From Undibacterium sp. YM2 (lineage in GTDB: Bacteria > Pseudomonadota > Gammaproteobacteria > Burkholderiales > Burkholderiaceae_D), in the NCBI RefSeq assembly GCF_009937975.1, contig NZ_AP018441.1:4340001-4404000 (forward strand): 64,000 bases of DNA. Reading direction: 5' to 3'. Each line of letters starts with the position of its first letter. The stretch's first letter is position 1. Both the position numbers and the translations under genes were made by a program. This document shows positions 9,581 through 18,419 of this stretch, piece by piece. The notes beneath the pieces are model-generated. The model searched no databases. It was not told the DNA's origin and saw only the letters and a program-made list of their open reading frames with translations.

Positions 9581-10018
9581 ATGTCCGCAAGCAATCTACA
9601 AAACGCTATCGCCAGCCAGCTCAGTCAATGGCTGGCAATGAGCAACACGGGCGACTGGCAAACCTTAGCCAGCACCGATGCCCCGCACCTGCCCTATTTG
9701 CTGGCAGCACGCTTCGACCATGATGTGCGCCAGGGCGGCTTTGCCCAGTTTCTCTACAATATGAACGGGCATTTACTGGCACAGATTGAAGACATGCTGA
9801 TCGCCGCCAATGCCCACGTCGCCCATGATTTTTATGTACAGGCCATCAGCCTGTGCCTGAAAAACAAAGCGGACTACCAGCGCTTTTTAGCCAGCAACTA
9901 TACCGATGCCAATGCGCTCAAAGACGAACTGCATCTGCTCAGCATTGCTTATCTTGGCAAGAAAGTGGATTTCCAGACCGAAGCGCATGTTTTTCTGGTG
10001 AGTGGCTTGCCCGCTTAA
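9581..10018 (+). CDS. DUF4375/DMP19-like protein
   Basis: A 145-residue soluble, mostly helical protein. The central QGGFAQFLYN segment (about 50-60) matches the NGGFxQYxYN signature of DUF4375/DMP19-like proteins, a family often seen beside SMI1/KNR4 and immunity-type genes. No membrane segment or signal. Function is unknown; family call is from the motif only. Confidence 0.72.
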   Translation: MSASNLQNAIASQLSQWLAMSNTGDWQTLASTDAPHLPYLLAARFDHDVRQGGFAQFLYNMNGHLLAQIEDMLIAANAHVAHDFYVQAISLCLKNKADYQRFLASNYTDANALKDELHLLSIAYLGKKVDFQTEAHVFLVSGLPA

Positions 10019-10037
10019 GTTCTGATAATGATTGCCC

Positions 10038-10625
10038 CTAACCTGCATACCCAGTGATAAAACAAGCATAAAAATGCTTGAGCAAAGGCTGATCCTGGCA
10101 CTTCATCATGCCGCCAATTTTATCCAGCCGCGCCTGTTCTGGCATCTGTGCAGGGTCTGCTATATACAGGATGCCGTGATGCTCTGAAAACGGCACATGC
10201 AAGGCATAGGGAAAATACACATACACCGGCTTGCCATCGTCGGCGTAACAGTCATCTGTTTTCTTGCAATTCCCTGGCAAATTACTACTGAGTACAGCAA
10301 CTTCCTTTTCATAATGCCCTTGAAAAATCCAGGCATCAACATGCTCTGCCAAAGAAGTTGTGGGCACATAAAACCAGGCAGCCCAGCATACTGTGAGCAG
10401 CGCAATCAATGCCCATGACCAACCCGCCAGCGGGCCATCGAAAGAATGCCGGAAAAACTTCAAGGCGCGGTAACTGGCATACAGCCCCAGAACAAACATC
10501 AGCATCAATACCAAAAGAAAAATAGCCAGATGCATTTGTACGTACAGTGCCGAGAAACCCAATACGGCAGCGGCAAAAATGAACGGAGACTTTGGTAAAG
10601 GTCTTTTTTCAGTAAGCAGTGTCAT
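10038..10625 (-). CDS. Hypothetical membrane protein
   Basis: A 195-residue protein with three hydrophobic segments in the first 95 residues (PFIFAAAVLGFSALYV, LAIFLLVLMLMFVLGLYA, WSWALIALLTVCWAAWFYV) and a soluble C-terminal half with four or more cysteines (GNCKKTDDCYADDG, MMKCQD, FYACF), which fits a periplasmic disulfide-bonded domain. Start ATG at 10625 rather than TTG at 10628. I do not recognise the family. Confidence 0.75.
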   Translation of the reverse strand: MTLLTEKRPLPKSPFIFAAAVLGFSALYVQMHLAIFLLVLMLMFVLGLYASYRALKFFRHSFDGPLAGWSWALIALLTVCWAAWFYVPTTSLAEHVDAWIFQGHYEKEVAVLSSNLPGNCKKTDDCYADDGKPVYVYFPYALHVPFSEHHGILYIADPAQMPEQARLDKIGGMMKCQDQPLLKHFYACFITGYAG

Positions 10626-10662
10626 CAAGGGTAATCCGTGCAGATACGATATCGACAGACAA

Positions 10663-11127
10663 TTAACCCTGCACCATCATCTTTGCAAACCTGGCACGCA
10701 ACTCGTCATAAGAAACATCTTCCTTGCGACTTGCCAGCAACCAGACATGGCCAAATGGATCGATCAGGGTACCGCGCCTGTCGCCGTCAAACTGATCAGC
10801 AACAGGCATCGCAGCCTTTGCCCCCAGCTCTACGGCACGGCCAAATACAGCGTCTACATCATCAACATACAAGTGTATGGATACTGACGACCCACCCAGC
10901 GACTGCGGGCCGCGGTAGCCCATGTCCGGGAACTCGTCTGCCAGCATCAACCGCGCATCGCCTATGCTGATTTCTGCATGCATGATCTTGCCGTTGCCAT
11001 CGTCCAGGCGTACCAGTTCATTGGCAGCAAATGCAGCCGCATAAAATTCAAGCGCAGCAGCAGCGCTCTTGATGATGAGATAAGGTGTGGCGCCACGATA
11101 AGCAGCCGGTATAGCAATATTTGACAT
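10663..11127 (-). CDS. VOC family protein (PhnB/glyoxalase-like)
   Basis: A 154-residue vicinal-oxygen-chelate protein of the PhnB-like type: paired beta-alpha-beta modules beginning with TPYLIIKSAAAALEFY and with SIHLYVDDVDAVFGRAVELG, and the closing DPFGHVWLLASRKEDV signature. These are small cytosolic metal-dependent enzymes or antibiotic-binding proteins; the ligand is unknown. Transcribed away from the OmpA-like gene. Confidence 0.88.
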   Translation of the reverse strand: MSNIAIPAAYRGATPYLIIKSAAAALEFYAAAFAANELVRLDDGNGKIMHAEISIGDARLMLADEFPDMGYRGPQSLGGSSVSIHLYVDDVDAVFGRAVELGAKAAMPVADQFDGDRRGTLIDPFGHVWLLASRKEDVSYDELRARFAKMMVQG

Positions 11128-11467
11128 GAGGATGTACCCATCTAAGGTGCAAGGTAAGAGAAGACTGCCTTCAACAACAAATCAGTTCATCATGATGTGC
11201 CGTGAACTGCAGGCATGCAGAGACAATTGCCGCCTCAGAAGCCGGAATGTCAGCATCTTGGGTATTTTCATTTTATCAATGATTTGCATAGCTGGGTAAA
11301 TTAGCGGGTAAATTAAGGACTAAACTCACCGCACGCATGACGATCAGTTGCCCCGCACCGGAAACCCGCATGAGGATGCCGGTATGCCACTTGATCACCA
11401 CGACATGACAGGGTTAATATGCTGAGGCTTGACACTGACTATCAACGCTCACCAAACGGAAATCAAT
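11128..11467. other. Divergent intergenic region with a direct repeat
   Basis: No gene. It separates the divergent VOC and OmpA-like genes, so both promoters must lie here. A tandem direct repeat GGGTAAATTA occurs at 11294-11303 and 11306-11315, which could be a regulator-binding site, but no factor can be named. Confidence 0.45.
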
Positions 11468-12736
11468 ATGCGATGGTTTTCCAAGTCTCAACTCCTGTTG
11501 CTGGCCTTGGCCTGCACACTGACATCACCAGCCTGGGCTGACCTGGGCTTTCCTGATTATCTGAAGCTGCCACCACAAATCATCCTCAATCCTGATCAGG
11601 CATTGCAGGCAGAGAATGTCGCCGAGGCTGAGTTTGTGGTCGATGCTGCGGGTACCAGCAAGCTGTTCAAAGGCAAGCGCTTTGCGCGCTGGATGACTTA
11701 CAAGCCTGCTGCTGGTGAGCCTGCACTCGGTTATTACAACGGCAGCGAGCTGCGCATCCATAACGCCATGCAGGCGGTACTTAGCAAAGCTGGCTGGCAG
11801 ACCGTGCGTACAGACGACAACAAGGCGCGCTGGACCATGCGTTATCAGGCAGGTGGCAAGCAGGCCTGGGCCGAGGTCAAGATGGATGCGCCGCAAGCGC
11901 AGGTTTGGGTGGAACTGATTGAGTCTGCCGATGCAGGCACGGCATTCACCATACCCAGGCCAGCAAAGCAGCCCGAGAAATTCAGTGCCAAGGATGACAT
12001 CCCCTACCTGCCGCCCTGGCCCGGTTCCAAACGCACAGGCGAAGGCCATGGCAATGAACCACTTGATGTTGCCGAACCCGGCAAGAGCCAGGAGGCGCAA
12101 CTGGTAGGGCAAGCGGTAGAGATACGCAACTACCAGGGCCCGACTACCCTGTCCAAGCTGCAATTCATTGGCGAATACCGAGAAGCTTTGATCAAGGCTG
12201 GCTGGACTGTGATCTTCCCTGCCAGTGCCGCTGCGGCACGCGACTATGGCATGCTGGTGGCGCACTATACCCAGGATGGGCGCGACATCTGGGCACGCAT
12301 CAATTACGAATTTACTGCCTCACTCTCGATCAGCACCACTGACGTGGGCAAGGCCGATCTCGCCAGCGCATTCGCCAAAGATTGCCGTGTGCCCCTGTAT
12401 GGCGTGTTCTTTGACTTCAACAAGGCCACACTCAAGCCTGAGTCCGACAGCGTGCTGGGCAAGGTCGCAGCCCTGCTCAAAACCGACGCCAGCATCAAGG
12501 CCGAGGTCGAAGGCCATACCGACAATGTCGGCGGCGACGACTACAACCTCAAACTCTCCGACGCCCGCGCCGCGAGTGTGCGCAACTGGCTGGTGCAGCA
12601 TGGTATCGATGCTACACGTCTGACTTCCAAAGGCTATGGCAAGTCACGGCCTGTTGCAGACAACAACACAGACGCAGGCCGTGCACGTAATCGCAGGGTG
12701 GAGCTGGCGAAGTTGAGCTGCAATAAACCGAAATAG
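11468..12736 (+). CDS. OmpA family protein
   Basis: A 422-residue exported protein. The signal peptide is MRWFSKSQLLLLALACTLTSPAWA (within a 24-residue lead), so ATG 11468 is preferred over the upstream ATG at 11429. A long central region of two similar halves (each with YNGSEL/YQGPTTLSKLQF and an ALIKAGW-type motif) precedes a C-terminal OmpA peptidoglycan-binding domain (about 310-415): FDFNKATLKPESD, VEGHTDNVGG, LSDARAASVRNWL, GYGKSRP, NRRVEL. It probably links the outer envelope to peptidoglycan. The following SMI1/KNR4 gene starts 22 bp later. Confidence 0.9.
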   Translation: MRWFSKSQLLLLALACTLTSPAWADLGFPDYLKLPPQIILNPDQALQAENVAEAEFVVDAAGTSKLFKGKRFARWMTYKPAAGEPALGYYNGSELRIHNAMQAVLSKAGWQTVRTDDNKARWTMRYQAGGKQAWAEVKMDAPQAQVWVELIESADAGTAFTIPRPAKQPEKFSAKDDIPYLPPWPGSKRTGEGHGNEPLDVAEPGKSQEAQLVGQAVEIRNYQGPTTLSKLQFIGEYREALIKAGWTVIFPASAAAARDYGMLVAHYTQDGRDIWARINYEFTASLSISTTDVGKADLASAFAKDCRVPLYGVFFDFNKATLKPESDSVLGKVAALLKTDASIKAEVEGHTDNVGGDDYNLKLSDARAASVRNWLVQHGIDATRLTSKGYGKSRPVADNNTDAGRARNRRVELAKLSCNKPK

Positions 12737-12758
12737 AAAAACTTTAAAAAAAACCAAC

Positions 12759-13307
12759 ATGACTAAGCAGCTAGAAAAAATATGGCAAGAAATAGAAGCA
12801 TGGAACGATATCCATAAAAATACGGATTTGGGATCGTACCTGAATGACGCGGCATCAGATCATGAGATTGATGATCTGAATACACAATTGGGTGGCAGAC
12901 TGCCTATAGAGTTTTTAGACAGTTTAAGACGACATAACGGCACCGTTTGCTGGACAACTAAATTTTGTGACGGATGCCTGTTTGACGCAAAATCAGTTTT
13001 AAGCACCCTGCATGAGATGAGAGGCATCGCCAAAGATTTGATCGATGCCAATATCCGCAATGGCGAAGTGGACAATAGTCCACTCATTACGTCAGGCAGT
13101 GTAAAAAGTGATTTGTGGTCAGATGGCTGGATTCCATTTCATGAAACCGACTGGTCCAACACTTGTTTTGATTTCGACCCAGATGTTGGTGGAGAAATGG
13201 GCCAGATTATTTCTGTCAATTGGGAAGGCAATTCTGTTTCAGTAGTTGCAAAGAACTATGTAGAATTTCTTGCTTTGTGCGCCAAGAATTTGCCGGATGC
13301 GTCCTGA
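12759..13307 (+). CDS. SMI1/KNR4 family protein
   Basis: A 182-residue cytosolic protein with the SMI1/KNR4 (SUKH) fold signatures: the N-terminal IDDLNTQLGGRLPIEFLDSL segment, RRHNG, the WIPFHETDWSNTCFDFDP core and IISVNWEGNSVSVVAKNYVEFL at the end. SUKH proteins are common immunity proteins against polymorphic toxins and also occur as stand-alone regulators. No toxin gene is adjacent, so the role is open. It has lower GC than the OmpA-like gene before it. Confidence 0.88.
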   Translation: MTKQLEKIWQEIEAWNDIHKNTDLGSYLNDAASDHEIDDLNTQLGGRLPIEFLDSLRRHNGTVCWTTKFCDGCLFDAKSVLSTLHEMRGIAKDLIDANIRNGEVDNSPLITSGSVKSDLWSDGWIPFHETDWSNTCFDFDPDVGGEMGQIISVNWEGNSVSVVAKNYVEFLALCAKNLPDAS

Positions 13308-13344
13308 CGCAGATGATTCTGATGAATAAGTCAACGTATTCCGC

Positions 13345-13535
13345 GTAGGTACGATTAGCGCAGCGTAATCGTACGCATGCCAATCCTTACAGCAACAAAA
13401 ATGCACCTGATTGCAAAGCCTTCATCTACTGGGAAACGATGCGTTTAAAATATGTTTTTGCGAGAATAAACAAATCCAAAAAATCTGAATCCGTAGCTGA
13501 CATGCGTACGATTACGCTTTGCTAATCGTACCTAC
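13345..13535. repeat. GTAG-type REP pair (GTAGGTACGATTAGC family)
   Basis: Two inverted copies face each other: GTAGGTACGATTAGC..GTAATCGTACGCATG from 13345 and CATGCGTACGATTAC..GCTAATCGTACCTAC ending at 13535, about 110 bp apart. Each half can itself fold into a hairpin. The GTAG at the tip is the signature of REP elements mobilised by RAYT (TnpA-REP) transposases. The right half overlaps the 3' end of the minus-strand gene at 13512. Confidence 0.75.
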
Positions 13536-13766
13536 ACACCTTTCTCTGCTTGCAGACATTAGCATCGCGCCGCCTTTTTGCGACAATGTCACCAGCCCGT
13601 TCACGCCGCCTTCGCAACTGATCAATCCTTCTGCACAGGCATCTTCCCAGATACATAATCTTGGACATGTACTGTGCCAGGCCTCAATGACTTCAGTATA
13701 ACTGTGAGGTCGCTGCTGTATCCATTCCAGCATTTGGAGAGTAAGGCTGGTGTGCGCGTCGGACAT
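13512..13766 (-). CDS. Small hypothetical protein, C-terminus supplied by a REP element
   Basis: An 84-residue protein with a good ribosome-binding site (AGGAGAAATATC before ATG). It looks like a winged-helix-type small protein (LTLQMLEWIQQRPHSYTEVIEAW..LVTLSQKGGAMLMSA). The last residues VGTISKA and the stop codon are encoded by the REP sequence GTAGGTACGATTAGC plus following bases, so the native C-terminus was probably replaced. It begins 16 bp after the stop codon of the chromate-transporter half and is likely in the same operon. Confidence 0.75.
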   Translation of the reverse strand: MSDAHTSLTLQMLEWIQQRPHSYTEVIEAWHSTCPRLCIWEDACAEGLISCEGGVNGLVTLSQKGGAMLMSASRERCVGTISKA

Positions 13767-13782
13767 GATATTTCTCCTGATT

Positions 13783-14316
13783 TCAGATCAAATGCAACAT
13801 CCCGGCGCCTGCCCCGGCGGCGATCAGGATGACTGGGTTCAGTTTACTGCGCACGACAATGATGGCTGTCAATACGGTAATCATGTCGGTGCGCCAGCTT
13901 GCGGTGTCGAGTTGTGTGAACAGGCAGGCGGTGGCCAGCAAGAAGCCTATCGAGATAGGGGCAAAGGTATCGCGTACGGCAGCGGTCAGGCGCTGGTTAT
14001 AGTTGGAGGTATTCAGGCTGATGACGGACAGCGTCAATATTGTCGAAGGGATGATGACTGCGAGCGTTGTCAGTATCGCGCCTGTCCAGCCAGCGATGAG
14101 CCAGCCAACCAGAGAGATGAACAATAGATTGGGGCCGGGTGCTGCCTGGGCGATGGCATAGGCTGAGGCGAACTGGGCGCTGGTGACCCAATGTTTTTCT
14201 GTAACGACAAAATGGCTGATGTCGGGTGCCATCATCACCAGCCCGCCGCCAACTGCCATCATTGACAGGATGGACAGATGCAGGCACAGGTCCAGCATGG
14301 GGGATTCGTCATTCAT
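13783..14316 (-). CDS. chrA: Chromate transporter, half-size (second half)
   Basis: A 177-residue membrane protein of the CHR family with four to five hydrophobic segments. The family motifs are visible near the N-terminus (GGGLVMMAPDISHFVV, FASAYAIAQAAPGPNLLFI) and in the GWLIAGWTGAILTTLAV segment. Short-chain CHR proteins work as pairs encoded in tandem; the partner gene overlaps by 8 bp upstream. Expected role: chromate efflux across the inner membrane, though many CHR pairs are untested. Confidence 0.9.
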   Translation of the reverse strand: MNDESPMLDLCLHLSILSMMAVGGGLVMMAPDISHFVVTEKHWVTSAQFASAYAIAQAAPGPNLLFISLVGWLIAGWTGAILTTLAVIIPSTILTLSVISLNTSNYNQRLTAAVRDTFAPISIGFLLATACLFTQLDTASWRTDMITVLTAIIVVRSKLNPVILIAAGAGAGMLHLI

Positions 14317-14941
14317 TTTTTTCTTTCAGAAAATAAGCAGCCACGCTGCCTGGCAAGGCCAGCAATACGAAAACAATAATCAGGCGAAACTTGAGCAGAG
14401 CCAGCCCGGCAAAGGCCAACGCCATCAATGCCGCCTGCAAACTGATCCTGCTGTTGAACAGCCTGTTTTTGTCTGGCTCTGCACTCTGGGCATTTTTTCC
14501 AAACAGGGACATTGCCATCTTGATTGCTGTTGACAGCACCAGGCCCGCTGCCACGGCTGTCATGCCTGTCAATGCATCCTGCACCACGGCCAGTTTGCCA
14601 AAACGCTGGTAGGCAACGCCGAGGGCGATCACCAGCAAAAAAGGGGCAATGATCAGGCCCGCCATCGCTGCCAGTGCACCTGGGATACCGGCATAGCGCT
14701 TGCCTATCATCAGGGCGACATTGCATATCGTGGGGCCGGGCAAGACCTGGCTCAGGGCCAGGTAGCGGGCGAATTCTTCGGCTGTAAGCCAGCGGTATTG
14801 CTCGACCAATGCCCGGTAGGCAAAGGGCATGACGCCACCAAAACCTGTCATCGCTATTTTTGAAAACGCCAGGAACAGGCGCCAGGCGGAGATGCTGGCA
14901 GCATCATTGGCAACCAGAGTTGATACAGGCGGATTCAGCAT
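14309..14941 (-). CDS. chrA: Chromate transporter, half-size (first half)
   Basis: A 210-residue inner-membrane protein, the first of a tandem CHR pair. Motifs: FLAFSKIAMTGFGGVMPFAY near the N-terminus and FARYLALSQVLPGPTICNVA (about 55-75), both typical of CHR domains, followed by four hydrophobic segments. It overlaps the downstream half by 8 bp, implying translational coupling. A LysR gene is divergent, with 104 bp between the starts, and probably controls the pair. Confidence 0.92.
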   Translation of the reverse strand: MLNPPVSTLVANDAASISAWRLFLAFSKIAMTGFGGVMPFAYRALVEQYRWLTAEEFARYLALSQVLPGPTICNVALMIGKRYAGIPGALAAMAGLIIAPFLLVIALGVAYQRFGKLAVVQDALTGMTAVAAGLVLSTAIKMAMSLFGKNAQSAEPDKNRLFNSRISLQAALMALAFAGLALLKFRLIIVFVLLALPGSVAAYFLKEKNE

Positions 14942-15045
14942 GGGGCACCATCTAATCGGTAAGAAATATTTTCTGCATGAACATCTTCTTACCTGGGCAA
15001 TTAAAAGTACAATGAATTTATTTAGACGATTGATTCATTTTCCTT

Positions 15046-15978
15046 ATGAAAATCGATATCCTCGGTGTACAGGCTTTTGTCGCCATCGCCGACCATGGCA
15101 GTTTTAACAAGGCGGCTGATGTGCTGTTTGTTACGCAGACGGCGGTAACGCAAAGGCTGCGCAATCTGGAGATTTTTTTGGGCGTGACCTTGCTCGAAAG
15201 AACCACCCGCTCCATCGCCCTGACCAGGACCGGGCAAGACTTTTTGCCGCAAGCCAGACGTTTGTTGCAAGAGCTGTCTGCCGCCCTGACCGAGATACGC
15301 GAAACCGGCAAGGCGTTGCGCGGTGATGTCTCGATAGCCTGCATACCAACAGCGGGCGTGCGTTACCTGCCGCAAGTCATCCGCGAATATTCTGCACTCT
15401 TCCCGGACAACCGTATCAAGATACTCGACCATGCATCAGTCGGCGTGGCAGAGGCCGTGCTACGGCGCGAGGCTGAATTTGGCATCAACCTGGCGGGCCC
15501 TAACCATCCTGAACTGAGTACCACGCCTTTGCTGGAAGACCGCTTCGTGCTGGTCTGCCGTGATGATCATGCACTGGCCAGGCGCAAGAGCCTGACCTGG
15601 GCACAATTGCAGCCCTACCCGTTGATTTTTGCCGGACAGGCCAGCGGCAACCGCGCCCTGCTAGATGGTTACCTGGGCGCAGAGAATATGCATGGTGGCC
15701 GGGGTGCACAAGATGGGCAGGCTGGTTTAAGCCTGCAGATACATTATGAGGTACAGCGCAACTCCACCGCACTGGGCCTGGTCGATGCAGGTATTGCTGC
15801 CGCCATCGTGCCCAATCTCGCCATGCAAAAAGCCAACTACCCGCGCCTGCGCGTGATCAGGCTGCAAGACCCTGTCATTTCCAGAACCCTGGTGCTGGTG
15901 GCCCGCAAGGCCGCCCGGCTGTCACCAGCGGCGCAGTTGTTATATGACATGATCAGGGATAGCCGGGTGGTTAAATAA
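15046..15978 (+). CDS. LysR family transcriptional regulator
   Basis: A 310-residue LTTR. N-terminal winged helix-turn-helix (about 1-60: FVAIADHGSFNKAADVLFVTQ, TAVTQRLRNLEIFLGV, LLERTTRSIALTRTG) and a C-terminal effector-binding domain (about 90-300: VSIACIPTAGVRYLP, ILDHASVGVAEAVL). It is divergent from the chromate-transporter pair, the usual layout for an LTTR and its target. The inducer is unknown. Confidence 0.93.
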   Translation: MKIDILGVQAFVAIADHGSFNKAADVLFVTQTAVTQRLRNLEIFLGVTLLERTTRSIALTRTGQDFLPQARRLLQELSAALTEIRETGKALRGDVSIACIPTAGVRYLPQVIREYSALFPDNRIKILDHASVGVAEAVLRREAEFGINLAGPNHPELSTTPLLEDRFVLVCRDDHALARRKSLTWAQLQPYPLIFAGQASGNRALLDGYLGAENMHGGRGAQDGQAGLSLQIHYEVQRNSTALGLVDAGIAAAIVPNLAMQKANYPRLRVIRLQDPVISRTLVLVARKAARLSPAAQLLYDMIRDSRVVK

Positions 15979-16024
15979 AGGAGCGAGGAAGCGTGGCATG
16001 GTCACAGGCATGCAGGCTGTGTCG

Positions 16025-16564
16025 TCAGGTTGATTTTTTCAAGACAGCTTCAGTTTCATCCCTGTATCCCATCATGCATAGTCCCGCCAGAAAAAATGGC
16101 AGCAACCACCAGACTGAAGCGTGGGCCAGATCTGCCCAGCGACTGCCATATGACCACCATGTCTCGTCAGCGATATACACAGAATTAACCTTGCTTGACC
16201 AGGATGGATAATAGACAGGGGAACCGCCACGAAAAAACTCAAAGACATACGCATCTACAGGTGGCTTGCCAAATTCGCTGATCAATTCATCGGAAAACGG
16301 CGCTGCCTTATATGAAAAACCTATGCCTTGCAGGTCTGGCCTGACACGTGCCCAGTCATCAAAGTCTTGAGCAGTCGGCATGCGCGCATGCTGTTCCCGA
16401 AAGCGCTGTACATACTCTTTGGCATCGGCAATTTCAGTTTCATAACTGCCATTCAAGGCCTTGTGTTGTTCACTCGGCACCAGGGCAAGATACAAGCTGA
16501 AAAGCAATCCTGGCAAACCCGCCAGCACAAACACCACAGCCATCAAAAAATTAATCGCACGCAT
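16025..16564 (-). CDS. Hypothetical membrane-anchored protein
   Basis: A 179-residue protein with a hydrophobic segment at each end (INFLMAVVFVLAGLPGLLFSLYLAL and ASVWWLLPFFLAGLCMMGY) enclosing a soluble domain of about 120 residues (YVQRFREQHARMPTAQDF, FEFFRGGSPVYYPSW). It resembles, in layout, the small proteins at 58565 and 59161 (helix, then a KLxEYxxxHGxLP-type domain), but is not clearly homologous. Family not recognised. Confidence 0.75.
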   Translation of the reverse strand: MRAINFLMAVVFVLAGLPGLLFSLYLALVPSEQHKALNGSYETEIADAKEYVQRFREQHARMPTAQDFDDWARVRPDLQGIGFSYKAAPFSDELISEFGKPPVDAYVFEFFRGGSPVYYPSWSSKVNSVYIADETWWSYGSRWADLAHASVWWLLPFFLAGLCMMGYRDETEAVLKKST

Positions 16565-16628
16565 GAATCAATTACTCGCAATCATACAAATTTACTGTAA
16601 AAACCGGACTATATCATGCAGACAGCGT

Positions 16629-17201
16629 TTAATCCGGCTGCACTTTCCTGATATCAGTAATAAGCAAAAACACAAAGCCAGTCTCAAACGGCACGCGGTA
16701 AATACCTTTGGTCTTGAGCAGATAATTGGCCACGGTCGCCATTTCCCATCCATCTGACAATTGCGCAGGCCAGCTGCGTTGCGTCAGCTTGTTGAACTGG
16801 TGCTTTGCACCCAGGCTCCTGAGCACATCCATGCGTTTGTACAAGGCCGGGGTGATGGTGGAATTACCCCAGCTCCATAGCCAGGTCTTGCTGCGATCAG
16901 AATAAGAACCGACAAACTCGATTCTGGCACTGAGCTTGACCACACCTCCATCTGAGAATGTGAGCTCACCGGCTACCTGATCAAGATCCCAATATTCATA
17001 GCTGGAAACCAGGTAATCGTCGTCAAGCGCTTTTTGGGTGGCTGCTGAATAGTCGGCGCTGGCGCTCAGGACTTGCTCCCAGCCTTGCTGGCGGGCTTGG
17101 GCGTTGCCAGTCAAAAGCATTAACACAATACTGATCAGCGATATCAGGGAGAGGGCGGGCATGCTGTATGCATTTTCAGATGATTTGCAGCCATGCCCCA
17201 T
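16629..17201 (-). CDS. Hypothetical exported protein
   Basis: A 190-residue protein with a signal peptide (MPALSLISLISIVLMLLTG, cleavage near NAQA). The start could be ATG 17201, preceded by GAGAGCGAAAG, or the internal ATG 17162 at the beginning of the hydrophobic stretch; I kept 17201. The mature part is mainly beta-strand with many Trp and Tyr (SSYEYWDLDQVAGELTF). Family not recognised. Confidence 0.72.
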   Translation of the reverse strand: MGHGCKSSENAYSMPALSLISLISIVLMLLTGNAQARQQGWEQVLSASADYSAATQKALDDDYLVSSYEYWDLDQVAGELTFSDGGVVKLSARIEFVGSYSDRSKTWLWSWGNSTITPALYKRMDVLRSLGAKHQFNKLTQRSWPAQLSDGWEMATVANYLLKTKGIYRVPFETGFVFLLITDIRKVQPD

Positions 17202-17226
17202 CTTTCGCTCTCACAATCAACAGAAA

Positions 17227-17460
17227 TTAACTCAGGATGACGCCACCAATAACCAATAGCACCAGGCCCAGAATATAAAATTTGAGAAAATGGCTAAACA
17301 GGCCATGCCGCTTCGCCAGTAAAAAAACATAACCCGGAATGAACAAGGCCACAAAAGCCTTGCCTGCATCAAACTTGAACAACATCAAGCTAAGGTAAAG
17401 CTGGGCAAGAAAAGCGATGGTCATCCCAGATAACAGCGTGCAAACGCCAAGATTATGCAT
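17227..17460 (-). CDS. Small hypothetical membrane protein
   Basis: A 77-residue protein with about three hydrophobic segments (LLSGMTIAFLAQLYLSLMLF, AFVALFIPGYVFLLAKRHG, LKFYILGLVLLVIGGVILS). Codon use looks coding and it is followed 25 bp later by the exported hypothetical gene on the same strand. No function can be assigned. Confidence 0.65.
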   Translation of the reverse strand: MHNLGVCTLLSGMTIAFLAQLYLSLMLFKFDAGKAFVALFIPGYVFLLAKRHGLFSHFLKFYILGLVLLVIGGVILS

Positions 17461-17529
17461 GACTATCCTGATGCTATTTTAATACTTCAATGTATCACGG
17501 AAACCGTCAAAAACAAATGGCATTCGGCA

Positions 17530-18372
17530 TTAAACTGAAGTGATATTCACCCGCGCTATGCGCTTACGCAAATGTGCAGCCTGCTGCTCATTGAAATGAA
17601 TACCATCAAGCCAGATATTCTTCAATGAGACTAGCGCCTCCAGTTTGGGTATCAGTTCAGCTGCGTCAAAACCTGGCGCATCATCAAAATTGCCCAGTGA
17701 CAGGTACTCCAGGTGTGGCAGTTGTGCGAGTAGATCAAGATCATCAAACTCGATTTTCGTTGCCCATAAATCCAGCGACCTGAGCTGCGTCATGCGGCAC
17801 AGGTGGACGAGCCCCTTACCTGTGATTTTTGTATTGCCGAGATCCAGCGTGTGAATCTGCTTGCTGGCGCTCAGGCTCGCGGCCATGGCATCATTAAATG
17901 CTGTTCGTTCCATATCCAGCGCAAGCAGATGCGGGTGGGCCAGCATCGCAGCAATCAGGCGTGGCGACAGATCTGCGCTCTGCATGCCCAGCTCTTTGAG
18001 TGCTGGTGCCTGCAGGATGCTTGCTACGTCGTTCTCAGACATGCCAAGATTCGCCCGCACAATCTCCAGATCAGGGGCTGTGGCAAAGCTGTCCATCCTG
18101 TCCGGCCCCTTGATATTGAGTATGTCCAACACCCGCAAACCCGGGGTGTTGATGACATGGCGCATGGCCTTGCGTGTGACATCGCACCACAACCAGAGCT
18201 TTTCCACTGATTCCAATGTTGGCAGAGCCTCCGCCAGTTTGTCGGTCAGCGTGGGCATTTTGGCGAGCTGGAGTTCATGTATCGCCCCTTTGGCACGCAG
18301 GTTTTTGATGTCGGCGGGGGTGATCTTGCCGCTTAGCACAGCATCATTTTTTTGTTCTTCATTTTTTGTCAT
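17530..18372 (-). CDS. Leucine-rich-repeat-like protein
   Basis: A 280-residue cytosolic protein with irregular leucine-rich repeats from about residue 35 to the end (LRVLDILNIKG, LKELGMQSADLS, IHTLDLGNTKITGKGLVHL, LRSLDLWATKIEFDDL, LEYLSLGNFDD, LKNIWLDGIHFN). No signal peptide. Bacterial LRR proteins of this kind usually mediate protein binding. No partner is evident; soxR follows upstream on the same strand. Confidence 0.8.
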   Translation of the reverse strand: MTKNEEQKNDAVLSGKITPADIKNLRAKGAIHELQLAKMPTLTDKLAEALPTLESVEKLWLWCDVTRKAMRHVINTPGLRVLDILNIKGPDRMDSFATAPDLEIVRANLGMSENDVASILQAPALKELGMQSADLSPRLIAAMLAHPHLLALDMERTAFNDAMAASLSASKQIHTLDLGNTKITGKGLVHLCRMTQLRSLDLWATKIEFDDLDLLAQLPHLEYLSLGNFDDAPGFDAAELIPKLEALVSLKNIWLDGIHFNEQQAAHLRKRIARVNITSV

Positions 18373-18419
18373 TGATGTATTTCATTCTCTTTATTTACTC
18401 TTTATTTATGTCACCGTCT

